A stretch of DNA of 64,000 bases from an uncultured Lachnospiraceae bacterium (GCA_910580015.1 CAJTVT010000003.1:51921-115920), one strand, 5' to 3'. Positions 35,752-44,800 are shown, numbered from the stretch's first letter. Notes: a model not told the origin generated them from the sequence alone. Translations and numbers: made by a program.

Positions 35752-36180
35752 ATGAAAGAGTGGAAGCCTTATTATCATACTGTACAGTATTATGAGACCG
35801 ATGCTATGGGAGTGGTTCATCACTCCAATTACATTCGTTGGTTTGAGGAAGCGAGATTGGATTATCTGGAACAGGCTGGATTTCCCTATGGCGACATTGA
35901 AAAAAGGGAAATGATGATTCCGGTATTGGGAGTGTCCTGTGAGTACCGTAAGGCTGTGAAGTTTGGGGAGAACGTCAGGATAGAGACAAGGATTGTAAAA
36001 TTTAATGGACTAAAATTTATGGTATCCTATGAGATTTATGATTCGGAAAGAAAGATTCTTCACAGCAAAGGTACAACCGAACATTGTTTTTTGAAACAGG
36101 ACTTTAAACCTGTCGCTATCAAACGGCATGCACCAGACTTATACGATTTTTTTGTATCTTGTTCAAAATGTTCTGTATAA
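35752..36180 (+). CDS. YbgC/FadM-type acyl-CoA thioesterase
   Basis: A 142-residue hotdog-fold thioesterase. The catalytic block YYETDAMGVVHHSNYIRWFE (with the family Asp and HHxNY) is at residues 8-27, and EYRKAVKFGENVRIET lies in the middle. ATG at 35752 has AAGGAG 5 nt upstream and is preferred to an ATG at 35731. It ends with an unusual VSCSKCSV. Its substrate may be short- or medium-chain acyl-CoA or acyl-ACP; a metabolic role is not clear from neighbours. Confidence 0.85.
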   Translation: MKEWKPYYHTVQYYETDAMGVVHHSNYIRWFEEARLDYLEQAGFPYGDIEKREMMIPVLGVSCEYRKAVKFGENVRIETRIVKFNGLKFMVSYEIYDSERKILHSKGTTEHCFLKQDFKPVAIKRHAPDLYDFFVSCSKCSV

Positions 36181-36252
36181 AACATTGCACAACTGGAAAA
36201 ATGGTATTATAATAAAAGACATGTCTAATCAAAATAGAAGGAGGAATATGAT

Positions 36253-36453
36253 ATGGCGCAGGTAACGAAAGAGACAATGATTGGTGAATTGCTTCAGATT
36301 GATGAAAATGTGGCTCCGATCTTGCTGGAGATTGGAATGCACTGCCTTGGCTGCCCATCATCCCAGATGGAGACGATTGCAGAAGCGGCAATGGTACATG
36401 GAATTGAGCCAGATGCATTGGTAGATAAATTAAATGAATTTTTGGCAAAATAA
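36253..36453 (+). CDS. DUF1858 family redox disulfide protein
   Basis: A 66-residue helical protein with the DUF1858 pattern: MIGELLQIDENVAPILLEIG, then the conserved Cys31-x2-Cys34 in HCLGCPSS, then METIAEAAMVHGI. The family is often fused to or found near hybrid-cluster and redox proteins, and the two cysteines are thought to cycle as a disulfide. GAAGGAGG precedes the ATG. A terminator follows at once. Confidence 0.88.
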   Translation: MAQVTKETMIGELLQIDENVAPILLEIGMHCLGCPSSQMETIAEAAMVHGIEPDALVDKLNEFLAK

Positions 36454-36460
36454 GAAATCA

Positions 36461-36490
36461 GGACGAGGATGATCCCCGTCCCTTTCTTTT
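36461..36490 (+). terminator. Terminator after the DUF1858 gene
   Basis: GGACG and CGTCC pair around GG/CC, followed by CTTTCTTTT. Confidence 0.7.
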
Positions 36491-37188
36491 GTGAATATAT
36501 AATTGTTGTGTAAATTCTTTTCTGATCCGTGAATAAGAATTCCCATTCTACGTTAACTTGAAACTTATCGGATGAATAGATTCCCTCCTTTCGAAATCTT
36601 GTTGTACATTTGTGTCTCGTGATATATGATTCAGAAGTACGATTTGTTCCAAAATCTCCGATTTTTTTGGAATCGGCAAGTCCCTGGAGGATTCCATAAT
36701 CTTTTTTCTTCCCAAATACGGAATCTGTGTACTCCGTAACTGCCAGCACAGCAATATTATTGAATGATTTGGTTGAGGAATCTCTCGAAACGTTCTGTTG
36801 GCGGAATTTTGACAAAGAATGCCAATAGAATCAGGGTTGCCAGGTGAATGTTCACCTTAATAAGATCTTCTGTCAGAGATGTATAATTTCCATAAAATAG
36901 AAACAGGAAAGATTGGAAACAGGCTGATTTTTCATATTTTTTGGGTTAAATTGCTCAGATTTTCATATACTATGTTAGCTGTCAGAAATGGCTTTGCAGA
37001 CATGAAAATTGCGAAGTAAAACAGAAGTTAGAAGATCTGTGGGAAATAATCTGTGATTTTTCCAGTTAGATGGAAAGTGACCAGAATGAAAATTCGGAGA
37101 TATCTGTGTCGGCCGCGCAATATATTGCAAAAAACTGGCAAACAGCAGAAAATTGTCACATTTCCCTATTCTGCTATGAAGTAAAGGG
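36491..37188. other. Gene-poor stretch, possible decayed coding sequence
   Basis: About 700 bp without a supported gene. The minus strand of 36500-36815 reads as protein-like sequence (FGKKKDYGILQGLADSKKIG) with no ribosome site and no recognised family; it overlaps the DUF1858 gene antisense and is probably a relic or chance. Nothing else was recognised. Confidence 0.4.
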
Positions 37189-37334
37189 TTACTTTTCAAA
37201 GATAAAAGTGATATAATAATGTAAGAAAAGTAACGCAGAATGTGTTATCTGGTGGGCTGGCTCCTTTCTGCCTGTATCAGATCCACATCTCTGTGACAGT
37301 TATACCATACAAATATTGCTAATGCAATGTTTTT
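37189..37334 (+). ncRNA. Candidate short transcript upstream of mecA
   Basis: A possible promoter (TTACTT at 37189, 17-bp spacer, TATAAT at 37212-37217) is followed about 95 nt later by ATATTGC-TAAT-GCAATGT and TTTT, a weak terminator shape. No open frame of interest lies between. The -35 match is poor, so the call is tentative. Confidence 0.25.
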
Positions 37335-37388
37335 CTCGAATTATTTAGGGATTTCACAGAATTTTTAGAAAATCCAGGGGACTTCGAC

Positions 37389-37418
37389 TTGACGTATCAT
37401 AAGGATATGTAATATACT
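37389..37418 (+). promoter_or_regulatory. mecA promoter
   Basis: TTGACG at 37389-37394, an 18-bp spacer and TATACT at 37413-37418. The leader holds the small hairpin CAGAGT-GAAT-ACTCTG. Confidence 0.7.
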
Positions 37419-37507
37419 TTGAGTACCTTGATCAGAGTGAATACTCTGAGAAAGTATGGAAGCGTATAAATTCCTGATACAGAAGCGATGAAGAAGGAAG
37501 TGGTCAT

Positions 37508-38290
37508 ATGAAAATTGAAAAGGTAAATGAGAATCAAATTCGCTGTACGCTTACCCGGGAGGATTTGGCAGATCGCCAGATCAAGCTGAGCGAATTGGCA
37601 TATGGGACAGAGAAGGCCAAGATGCTTTTCCGGGATATGATACAGCAGGCATCATATGAGTGTGGATTTGAAGCAGAGGATATACCGTTGATGATAGAAG
37701 CAATTCCGTTGTCAGCGGATACTATTATACTAATTATTACGAAGGTAGAATATCCAGAGGAATTGGATACTCGTTTTTCTCAGTTTGCACCTGGGGAACA
37801 GGAAGAGGATGCAAGAGAAGAATTGACAGGCGAGGACAGTGACCGGGTATTTGAAGCTGTAGGTGCGGATGATATTTTAGATTTCTTTCGCAAGGTACAG
37901 GAGGAGGCTAAGCAGGCTGGGATAGGACAGAAGGAACCTGGAGTGGCCACCAAAGAGAAGGAACCATCCAAGGGTAAGAAAGAACCATTGTTGGTAGATA
38001 TTACCAAGCTTTTTGTCTTTGATGGATTGAATGAGGTGAACCGGCTTGCAAGAGTGCTCAAAGGTTACTACAATGGATGTAACCTTCTGTATAAGAATCA
38101 GCGCAATCGGAAGTATTATCTGGTTATCAGTAAGAGCCAGCATACACCAGAGGAATTTAATAAGGTATGTAATATCTTAGCAGAATATGCACATCAGGAA
38201 AAATATTCTTCTGCGTTGCGGGCATATTTTGACGAGCATTATGAGGTCATTTTAAAGGAAGATGCTTTGCAGATATTAAGCAGAATATAA
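37508..38290 (+). CDS. mecA: Adaptor protein MecA
   Basis: A 260-residue adaptor that delivers substrates to the ClpC unfoldase. The N-terminal substrate-binding domain is typical (MKIEKVNENQIRCTLTREDL, FRDMIQQASYECGFE). A charged linker at about 95-160 is followed by the C-terminal Clp-binding domain (LFVFDGLNEVNRLARVLKGY, YLVISKSQHTPEEFNKVCN). It is monocistronic, with a 166-bp gap before the next gene. In related species it controls competence and stress regulators. Confidence 0.9.
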   Translation: MKIEKVNENQIRCTLTREDLADRQIKLSELAYGTEKAKMLFRDMIQQASYECGFEAEDIPLMIEAIPLSADTIILIITKVEYPEELDTRFSQFAPGEQEEDAREELTGEDSDRVFEAVGADDILDFFRKVQEEAKQAGIGQKEPGVATKEKEPSKGKKEPLLVDITKLFVFDGLNEVNRLARVLKGYYNGCNLLYKNQRNRKYYLVISKSQHTPEEFNKVCNILAEYAHQEKYSSALRAYFDEHYEVILKEDALQILSRI

Positions 38291-38455
38291 GGAAGAGGCT
38301 GTGGCGGAAACACCTTGTGAATCATATGTCATATTCTGAATTTTGCTGTTGGTGATGGCTTTCTTTGGCTTTTGCCAGCAGCAAGTGGGAAGGATATGCC
38401 TGTGAGTCAGGAAAGGTATTTTACGGCAGTCTCTTTTTTTACATAGGAGGATATT

Positions 38456-40234
38456 ATGTCTGAAACAGAGAATCAGCAGAAAGGAACCCCAAGAAGGCCA
38501 AGGATTAATAAGATGCCTTTTCTTGTTGCTACAATATTTATCATTGTTGTAGTTCTGGTAGCATTTGTCAGCGCTTTAATCAAGAAATATACACCATCCA
38601 AGGAGCAGGCTGATTTGCAAGAATATTATCATCTTGAGGAAGAAGATGATATGGCGCTGGTTTTGGATCAGCAGCTTTTGGAAGAGACTGCAAAGTATTG
38701 GGATGGACAGGTATATATGAAGTTTGAGACGGTCCAGCAGTATTTTAATCAGCGCTTTTATTGGGATTCCAATGAAAATATTTTGCGTTATACGACGGAC
38801 ACCGATGTGATCTCTGTGAACGCTGGAGAACGTTCTTATATGGTTGGGAAGAAGAACCATAAGGAGTCTTACACCATTGTAAAGATGGAAGGTGCCTCTA
38901 TTTATCTTGCACTAGATTTTATACAAAAGTATACTAATTTAGAGTATTCCTTGTATGAAGGTCCCAAACGGGCCCGTATTATTTCTGAATGGGGAGAAGT
39001 TTCAAAAGCATCCGTGAAGAAAAATACGCAGATTCGTGTCAGAGGCGGGATCAAAAGTCCCATTGTGTCTGAAGTAAAAAAAGGTGATGGTGTGCTTGTT
39101 CTGGAAAGTGGGGAAGATTGGGCCAAGGTGTGTATGGAAGATGGTATGATCGGGTGGCTGCAAAAGAAACGACTGGGTGAAGTTACCCAGGAGATAATTT
39201 CCAGAGACTTTGAAGAGCCAGAATTTAGCCATCTTCTAAAAGATGAGCCTGTCAGCCTTGGGTGGCATCAGGTGACCAGTCAGGAGGCAAACGACCGAGT
39301 TGCCGATGTATTACAATCTACCAAAGGTGTCAATGTGATCTCTCCAACCTGGTTTTATTTAAATGACAATGAGGGCAATATTTATTCTCTGGCCAGCAGA
39401 GATTACGTGGAATATTGCCATCAACAAGATGTGGATGTCTGGGCTTTGGTGAGTAATCTAGAAAATCCAGATGTGGACACCACCTATGTACTGACGCATA
39501 CCTCTACGCGGGATTATCTGACGAATCAGATTATTGCAGCAGCGATAGAGTATGATTTGGATGGAATTAATCTGGATTTTGAAGCATTAAGTGGTGATGT
39601 TGGGGACGCGTATATCCAATTTGTAAGAGAATTATCGATTAAATGTGAAAACAATGACCTAGTATTGTCTGTAGATAATTATGTGCCATCGTCTTATACT
39701 GCATTCTATAATCGCAGAGAGCAAGCGTTATTTGCTGATTATGTGGTGATTATGGCATACGATGAACATACAAGCGCCTCTGAGGATATTGGTTCTGTGG
39801 CTTCCATTGGTTTTGTGGAACAGGGCGTGGCAGATACGTTGGAGGAGGTGCCTCCTGAGCAGACGATTATGGGTATTCCTTTCTATTCTAGGGTATGGGA
39901 ATTGACGCCCAAGGAGGGAGCTGGAGAGGACGTAGAGTCCGCGTCTGAGGGTTATATTCCCTATACTTTTACTTGTGTGGAGGAGGGAATGCAGACAGTG
40001 GAGAACCGTTATACGGAGAATGGTGCTCAAGCGATTTGGTCGAAAGAGGATGGTCAGTATGTCTCAGAGTATCAGAATGGAGGCAAGACATATAAGATCT
40101 GGATTGAAAATGAGATATCCTTGGAAGAAAAGCTCAAAGTGATGAAAAAATATAGACTGGCAGGGGCAGCCTATTGGAAACTTGGCTTGGAGCGCCCAAC
40201 TGCATGGGACACCATTGTCAAATATGTCAATTAG
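38456..40234 (+). CDS. Membrane-anchored GH18 family protein with SH3-like domain
   Basis: A 592-residue envelope protein. One N-terminal membrane helix (about 21-43) anchors an outside region with copper-amine-oxidase-like repeats (about 80-175), a bacterial SH3 domain (about 185-250, IRVRGGIKSPIVSEVKKGDG) and a GH18 barrel (about 265-590). The GH18 signature DGINLDFE is intact (Asp369, Asp374, catalytic Glu376). Related proteins act on peptidoglycan or spore cortex. ATG with ATAGGAGG upstream. It is followed by the cwlD-like gene, consistent with a cell-wall or sporulation role. Confidence 0.85.
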   Translation: MSETENQQKGTPRRPRINKMPFLVATIFIIVVVLVAFVSALIKKYTPSKEQADLQEYYHLEEEDDMALVLDQQLLEETAKYWDGQVYMKFETVQQYFNQRFYWDSNENILRYTTDTDVISVNAGERSYMVGKKNHKESYTIVKMEGASIYLALDFIQKYTNLEYSLYEGPKRARIISEWGEVSKASVKKNTQIRVRGGIKSPIVSEVKKGDGVLVLESGEDWAKVCMEDGMIGWLQKKRLGEVTQEIISRDFEEPEFSHLLKDEPVSLGWHQVTSQEANDRVADVLQSTKGVNVISPTWFYLNDNEGNIYSLASRDYVEYCHQQDVDVWALVSNLENPDVDTTYVLTHTSTRDYLTNQIIAAAIEYDLDGINLDFEALSGDVGDAYIQFVRELSIKCENNDLVLSVDNYVPSSYTAFYNRREQALFADYVVIMAYDEHTSASEDIGSVASIGFVEQGVADTLEEVPPEQTIMGIPFYSRVWELTPKEGAGEDVESASEGYIPYTFTCVEEGMQTVENRYTENGAQAIWSKEDGQYVSEYQNGGKTYKIWIENEISLEEKLKVMKKYRLAGAAYWKLGLERPTAWDTIVKYVN

Positions 40235-40329
40235 TTCATGCTTCTAATGTAAAATGCGGATGATTCTTTTTTGTTCTAGTGTTTTGTTTGCTGTCATATT
40301 TTATTTATAAAGATAGCCAGGTGAAGCAT

Positions 40330-40479
40330 ATGAAGAAAAGAATAGAAGTGATTATGGCAGTATTGTTGCTGGTGGGAGCTTGCATTTTTGCCAGAGAAGG
40401 TGTCCACGTGGTGGATAGCCTGCAAGCCCAAAAAGGGGAAGTGTGTATTGTTATTGATGCCGGACATGGAGGAAGTTAG
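40330..40479 (+). pseudogene. cwlD: CwlD-like amidase, 5' part (interrupted)
   Basis: Encodes the signal/anchor segment (MKKRIEVIMAVLLLVGACIF) and the first strand of an amidase_3 domain, ending VCIVIDAGHGGS and then TAG. This is the start of an N-acetylmuramoyl-L-alanine amidase of the spore-cortex CwlD type, cut in the codons of the first zinc histidine. The remainder is at 44771-45379. Joining the two at the shared ACATGG gives IDAGHGGDDPGKIGIN without a gap. ATG at 40330 follows AGGTGAAG. Alone this fragment has no activity. Confidence 0.85.
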
Positions 40480-40489
40480 CAGCGCAAGT
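40464..40489 (+). other. Left attachment-like junction
   Basis: ACATGGAGGA of the amidase coding sequence runs into AGTTAGCA and the inverted arm GCGCAAGT. It is the presumed attL, with core ACATGG. Confidence 0.6.
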
Positions 40490-40750
40490 GAGAATTATTA
40501 GGTATGAAAATATGGTTGTTGTACAAGTTTGGCCAGAAGTTTTGTCAGGTCTTTACGATATCAGAAAGGTATGATGGGACGAACATAATACACTGGCATA
40601 GAAAGAAATATTAAGAAAACATTGTTTTTATACAATGGATTTATTAAGAATAGAGCAGGGATATGGTTTCGGCGGTTCTATCATGATATGATAAACAGAG
40701 AGCAACTTAATCTGATAGTATATGTATAAAAGTGAAGGAAAGGAGTTAAC

Positions 40751-41191
40751 ATGAAGGAAAACAGATTATTTGTGACGGTTTTTCAGGTTTCCCAGAAAAT
40801 AGAAAAACGACATTGGACTGCGTTGCTTTATATCGTTACATTACTGCCTGTATTTTTGCCATGGTGTTATTTTGAGGAAGAAGTTGATGGAATAAAATAT
40901 GGAACAGATATTGTCAACCATGCGTTGTTGCTGAGTTTGGTTGCACTTACATTGATCAGTATTTTATTGGCAAGAAAGGAAAAGATAAGAAAGATTACAA
41001 AGATGCTGCTGTTGATGCATGCTGCAATTTATCTTTTCTACTTATTATTCTGGTATGTGCCTCTGGTGACAGATTTTGATTTGATCTTGTCATTGGAGTC
41101 TGCGCATTTTGGCGTTTATTTATCATTGTTGTGCAGTGGCTTGATGTATCTATTTTATGCAAGAGGTGCAAAAAGAGGATGGTATGACTGA
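40751..41191 (+). CDS. Small four-helix membrane protein of the intervening element
   Basis: A 146-residue protein of unknown family. Four predicted membrane helices: residues 22-42 (WTALLYIVTLLPVFLPWCYF), 57-77, 83-107 and 118-140, with few charged loops. AAAGGAGTTAAC precedes the ATG. The 270 bp before it, from the element's left edge, contain no recognised gene. Its 3' end is followed closely by a chain of miniature elements. Nothing indicates its function. Confidence 0.65.
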   Translation: MKENRLFVTVFQVSQKIEKRHWTALLYIVTLLPVFLPWCYFEEEVDGIKYGTDIVNHALLLSLVALTLISILLARKEKIRKITKMLLLMHAAIYLFYLLFWYVPLVTDFDLILSLESAHFGVYLSLLCSGLMYLFYARGAKRGWYD

Positions 41192-41231
41192 AAATTTTTA
41201 TGATGATGCCATTTACAAGACAGAAAATTTA

Positions 41232-41391
41232 GTGTATTGACCGCCTAACATTTAGACTAATTACGCAGAATGAATTTTCATTCTGCAAGGCAGATTTTTG
41301 ACGGCGTAGCGGTGGCTACGACTAGAAAATCTAACGCAGCAGATGGAAATTCAGGCAAGTAGTTGGTCTGATTGTCAGGTGGTCAATACAC
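41232..41391 (+). mobile_element. 160-bp miniature element, family A copy 3
   Basis: GTGTATTGACC to GGTCAATACAC with TA at 41230-41231 and 41392-41393. Nearly identical to the copy in the nuclease pseudogene (29301-29460) and in the same orientation. Confidence 0.9.
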
Positions 41392-41393
41392 TA

Positions 41394-41553
41394 GTGTAGT
41401 GACCGCATTATATTCAGCTAAACCTCCTTGTCTATCCGCCCATCTACTGCGTTGGATTTTCTATCCGTAGCCACCGCTACGCCGTCGAAAATCCGTCTTG
41501 TAGATGAGCAAATATTCTACGGAGTTTTACCAGATATAATGCGGTCAATACAC
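41394..41553 (-). mobile_element. 160-bp miniature element, family A copy 4
   Basis: Follows copy 3 after one shared TA. Exactly 160 bp, more diverged inside, and opposite in orientation (GTAGCCACCGCTAC in the centre). Ends GGTCAATACAC before TA at 41554-41555. Confidence 0.88.
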
Positions 41554-41555
41554 TA

Positions 41556-41661
41556 GTGTACTGACCGTATTATATTTAGTTAAACCTATTTATGCATTTT
41601 TCAGCTATTTTTACTAATTATAGAAAATTGAATTAGGCTAAATATCGACAGGTCAATACAC
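41556..41661 (+). mobile_element. 106-bp miniature element, family B copy 2
   Basis: Third member of the chain, again sharing a single TA with its neighbour. About 97% identical to copy 1 at 12692-12797. Ends before TA at 41662-41663. Confidence 0.9.
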
Positions 41662-41689
41662 TAGTAAATAGTTTCGTCAAGAGGGCGTT

Positions 41690-42094
41690 ATGATGAATAA
41701 AAAGATAATTAGATTTGTTCTTGTCACACTTTGCTATAGCGTGGCAATTGCAGCAGTGTTCTACTTTTTAGGAAGAAAGATGGCTTATCACCGCATGGAT
41801 AATTCGACACAGACGTTGAATTCCCAGACATTCTATGCTACGATTTCTGACATTCGGGATGATGGCACATTCACTGTGACAGGTATGGAAATAAATGATA
41901 TAAATTTTAGAGGAGAGTTCAGTTTTTTGGTTGTAGAAAAAACGAAAATTACATGGCGATATACGAATATTTTGTTAGAGGATTTGGAGGTTGGCGATCA
42001 TATTTCCATAACTTTTACAGGAGATATTCTTGAGTCATCTCCAAAACAGATACAACAAGTTGAAGTTATTCAATTATTGGATGATGAAAAATAA
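41690..42094 (+). CDS. Small anchored protein with OB-fold-like domain
   Basis: A 134-residue protein of unknown family. A membrane helix (residues 6-27) is followed by an outside domain of about 95 residues rich in alternating beta-strand sequence (FYATISDIRDDGTFTVTG, LEVGDHISITFTGDI), suggesting a small OB or DUF3221-like barrel. The start has two adjacent ATGs at 41690 and 41693; the ribosome site is weak (GAGGGCG). It begins 27 bp after the miniature-element chain, so its promoter may have been displaced. Confidence 0.6.
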   Translation: MMNKKIIRFVLVTLCYSVAIAAVFYFLGRKMAYHRMDNSTQTLNSQTFYATISDIRDDGTFTVTGMEINDINFRGEFSFLVVEKTKITWRYTNILLEDLEVGDHISITFTGDILESSPKQIQQVEVIQLLDDEK

Positions 42095-42200
42095 ATTTGG
42101 CATTGGGTGATATGAAAGATAAGAGAAAAATTGTTTTGGGTGTGTGATTCATTATACGAATACATATGAAAGAGGGTAAAATAAAGGGGCTGTCCCACTC

Positions 42201-42328
42201 ATAAATTGGTTCTTTCTGATGTTTGGGTAACTCGTCATTCTCGTTTTGCTTTACTAAGCCAATTTGACGGCTTGTAGCAAATCCTGAGAATATGAGGATA
42301 CCCAAAGTACAGAAAGAACCCATAAATT
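42201..42328. repeat. Long imperfect hairpin element
   Basis: ATTGGTTCTTTCTG at 42204 and following bases match the reverse complement of 42278-42328 (TTCTTTCTGTACTTTGGGTA) with scattered mismatches. AAGCC/GGCTT pair at the centre. The outer left flank reads GGGGCTGTCCCACTC. It could be a non-autonomous transposon relic. Confidence 0.55.
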
Positions 42329-42366
42329 CACTTGTTTAAAAGGTCATATCTCTCATATGGCAAAGA

Positions 42367-42413
42367 CAGAATGCACAAAAACTAACTTCCCAGAGTAGTT
42401 TTTGTGCATTCTG
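42367..42413. terminator. Perfect 18-bp inverted repeat, probable bidirectional terminator
   Basis: CAGAATGCACAAAAACTA (42367-42384) and its exact reverse complement (42396-42413) flank an 11-nt loop. It lies between the plus-strand gene ending at 42094 and the chemoreceptor gene ending at 42507. T-tracts on either side are modest. With the hairpin element above it fills the 412-bp gap. Confidence 0.6.
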
Positions 42414-42506
42414 TTTGTATTACTTTGCAATGTAAACCTTTTGAGCAAATCATGTGTGATACGTTCATTTGGTAGTCAGGAAATAGCACCAAAGAGAAAG
42501 GAATTG

Positions 42507-44546
42507 CTACCCATTTTCATTTAGTTCAAATTTTTGTACCATTTGATTCAGTATATCAGCTTGGGAAGCCAATTCTTCGGAGGTGGCGGAGGTTTGCTGA
42601 GAGGCGGCGGAATTATCTTGAATACCATGAGCCATTTCCTCGATTCCTACTCGAAGCTGTTTCATGTTTTCAGCCTGGATTGCCGCACTTTGAGCAGTTT
42701 CTTGAATCATATTGTTTACTTGATCAACAGCGCTTACGGATTCTTTTAAGGAATTCATAGCGCCAACGGTTATGGTATTCCCTTTATTGATCTCCTCCAT
42801 AGAAATCTCAATCAGCTCTTTTGTAGTATTTGCAGCTTTGGAACTCTCTAATGCCAGTTTCCCGATTTCATCAGCAACTACGGCAAAGCCTCTCCCTGCG
42901 TCACCGGCACGGGCAGCTTCAATGGAAGCGTTCAGTGAGAGAAGATTTGTCTGTGAAGCAATATCTTCGATGGTTTGGATAATTCCAACGACCTGTTGAG
43001 AGGTTTCGTGAATTTTCTGCATAGCGTCCATCATCTGTTGCATTTTTGCCTGGTTTTCTTCAATCATTGTGGCAGTTTGAGCGGTAGCTTTGGCAGAAGC
43101 TTCTGCCTCTCGGCGGCTGTTTTCTACCTGATCAGCGACTGTATTTGTGGTAGCTGCAAGTTCCTCAATGGATGCTGCTTGCAGTTCCGCGCCCTCGGCA
43201 AGCACCTGAGAAGCAGAGGCAAGCTCAGAAGCCCCAATGGACACACGTTCCGAACTCTCATTGATTCCAATCATAACTTGATTCATAGAATCGGAGATAT
43301 GAAGTAAGGCCGTTTTAATCTTGTGAAATTCGCCGACATAATCATTCTTGAGATCGATGCTGAGTTTTCCATTTGCAATTTGTGCCAAAACCTCAGATGT
43401 CTCGTCTATGTATGCAATATATTCTTTTAATCGATTTACTGTTTTTTGGAAGGATTCACCCAGTTCTCCAATCTCATTGGAGCTTGTAATGTTAATATTA
43501 ACGTTAAGATTCCCATCTGCAAGTTGTTGAGCAGTATGGTTCAATTCCAGAATTGGTTTTGTCAGGTTGGATGCACTTTTTTTGATGTTGAAGGTAATAA
43601 GCAGAATTCCAACTGCAAAAATCACGATCAATGCAACTATCATTCCAATTAACATCGCATAGTATTCAGATAAGGGAAGGCAACTGAGTACGATATATCC
43701 AGTGTCTCCAGCATGCTGAAGAGAGCCATATTTTGTCTGACCCTGTGCACGATATTTTAAAAATTCATCTTTTTTTGATTCCATTGCGTTTAGAACATTC
43801 TCTGATATATTGATATCTTTCACATTTTTTTGAATAATATCACTCTGTGGATGGTACAGGAAGGTTCCATTTTCAGATAGCAACAGAATATATCCTTTAT
43901 TACCGATTTTATACTCACTCATAACAGTAGTCATATGATCCAAAGAAATATCCATACCTACTGCACCTAGAACGGTTCCTGTTGTGTCATCCATCACTGG
44001 ACAAGCGGCACTTAAAATCAGTTTTCCTGTGGATGAATCAATATATGGTTCAGTCAAAATGGGTTCCTTTGTCTCAATACAGCCATACCATCCGCGCCCT
44101 GTAATGTCCCAGTCTTCGTCGCTGACAAAACCATCCGACTGAATGAGTGCACTTGCGTCCAGGTCTGAAATCCATGTTGCCATGACATTTTCTGTATCTG
44201 TATTTGCGATATGGATAAGATTCTCCAGAACTGTCTCCATCTTTTCTGCTTTACAAATATCATCCCCAGGTTTTATTTCGTTCATTACTTGTTTAATCTC
44301 AGGGTTTTGTGCGAGCTGTTCTGTACATTTTATGTATTGTTCTAGAAATCCGGTCAGTTGGTTTGCAGCGGCATTAGATTCTTGTATCAATTCCTTTTCT
44401 TTTGAAGAAATGCTTAACCAGCCTACCATAAACATGGCAACAACTGCGATAAGTAAGAATACAATGATCACACTTCCGCCAATTTGTTGAAGTATCTCAT
44501 CTGCGATTCTTTTTTGTGAAGTTTTTCTTTTCTTTTGCTGTTTCAT
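42507..44546 (-). CDS. Methyl-accepting chemotaxis protein
   Basis: A 679-residue membrane chemoreceptor. Membrane helices lie at about 24-44 and 290-315 and enclose a double-Cache ligand-binding domain ([54 protein letters not shown]). HAMP follows at 315-370, then the signalling domain with the conserved hairpin tip [26 protein letters not shown] precedes the ATG. It is the only long gene in the intervening element and runs opposite to the amidase. Ligand unknown; no other chemotaxis gene is in the window. Confidence 0.92.
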   Translation of the reverse strand: MKQQKKRKTSQKRIADEILQQIGGSVIIVFLLIAVVAMFMVGWLSISSKEKELIQESNAAANQLTGFLEQYIKCTEQLAQNPEIKQVMNEIKPGDDICKAEKMETVLENLIHIANTDTENVMATWISDLDASALIQSDGFVSDEDWDITGRGWYGCIETKEPILTEPYIDSSTGKLILSAACPVMDDTTGTVLGAVGMDISLDHMTTVMSEYKIGNKGYILLLSENGTFLYHPQSDIIQKNVKDINISENVLNAMESKKDEFLKYRAQGQTKYGSLQHAGDTGYIVLSCLPLSEYYAMLIGMIVALIVIFAVGILLITFNIKKSASNLTKPILELNHTAQQLADGNLNVNINITSSNEIGELGESFQKTVNRLKEYIAYIDETSEVLAQIANGKLSIDLKNDYVGEFHKIKTALLHISDSMNQVMIGINESSERVSIGASELASASQVLAEGAELQAASIEELAATTNTVADQVENSRREAEASAKATAQTATMIEENQAKMQQMMDAMQKIHETSQQVVGIIQTIEDIASQTNLLSLNASIEAARAGDAGRGFAVVADEIGKLALESSKAANTTKELIEISMEEINKGNTITVGAMNSLKESVSAVDQVNNMIQETAQSAAIQAENMKQLRVGIEEMAHGIQDNSAASQQTSATSEELASQADILNQMVQKFELNENG

Positions 44547-44581
44547 CTTATTCCTCCCTGTATCTCTTTCGCCCTCATTTT

Positions 44582-44610
44582 ATTATATCGCTCTTTTTTG
44601 TAAAATACAA
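44582..44610 (-). promoter_or_regulatory. Chemoreceptor promoter
   Basis: On the minus strand, TTGTAT (44605-44610), a 17-bp spacer and TATAAT (44582-44587). It looks like a housekeeping type rather than a flagellar sigma-28 type. Confidence 0.65.
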
Positions 44611-44672
44611 TAAAAACTTTGATGTTTTGTGGTATTTTTTTGGTAAATATTACGATAATGTTACAAGGATAT

Positions 44673-44702
44673 TTGGTATAGTCATTTTGGGATGATTATA
44701 AT
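44673..44702 (+). promoter_or_regulatory. Promoter at the right end of the intervening element
   Basis: TTGGTA at 44673-44678, an 18-bp spacer and TATAAT at 44697-44702 point toward the amidase 3' part. A short leader with CCTATG-TG-CATAGG and AGGAGAAG follows. It may drive the TTG-started amidase fragment, or be what remains of an adjacent lost gene. Confidence 0.5.
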
Positions 44703-44768
44703 ATCTATGGGAAAAGCCTATGTGCATAGGTTGTATCAGCGGTGATAAAAATTAGGAGAAGAGCAAAT

Positions 44769-44800
44769 ACTTGCGCAGCCCATATCCTACACATGGCGGA
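44769..44800 (+). other. Right attachment-like junction
   Basis: The inverted arm ACTTGCGC (44769-44776), 14 bp of element sequence, then the core ACATGG running into CGGAGATGATCC of the amidase. It is the presumed attR. Confidence 0.6.

Larger units (their letters stand above)
40470..44796. mobile_element. 4.3-kb intervening element inside cwlD
   Basis: A 4327-bp segment bounded by copies of ACATGG (40464-40469 and 44791-44796). It holds a four-helix membrane protein, three miniature elements, a small anchored protein, two hairpin repeats and a chemoreceptor on the opposite strand. The ends carry GCGCAAGT (40482-40489) and its reverse complement ACTTGCGC (44769-44776). No recombinase gene is inside, so excision would need one encoded elsewhere, or the element may be fossil. 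Confidence 0.7.

Noticed and set aside
36294..36815. Minus-strand reading frame of 173 codons as a gene
   Set aside because: It overlaps the DUF1858 gene antisense, has no ribosome site and matches no recognised family.
40470..44796. Simple transposon with 8-bp terminal repeats instead of a recombinase-type element
   Set aside because: The 8-mers lie inside the ends, not at the junctions, and the junctions share a core that restores the gene frame; no transposase is present. It is not fully excluded.
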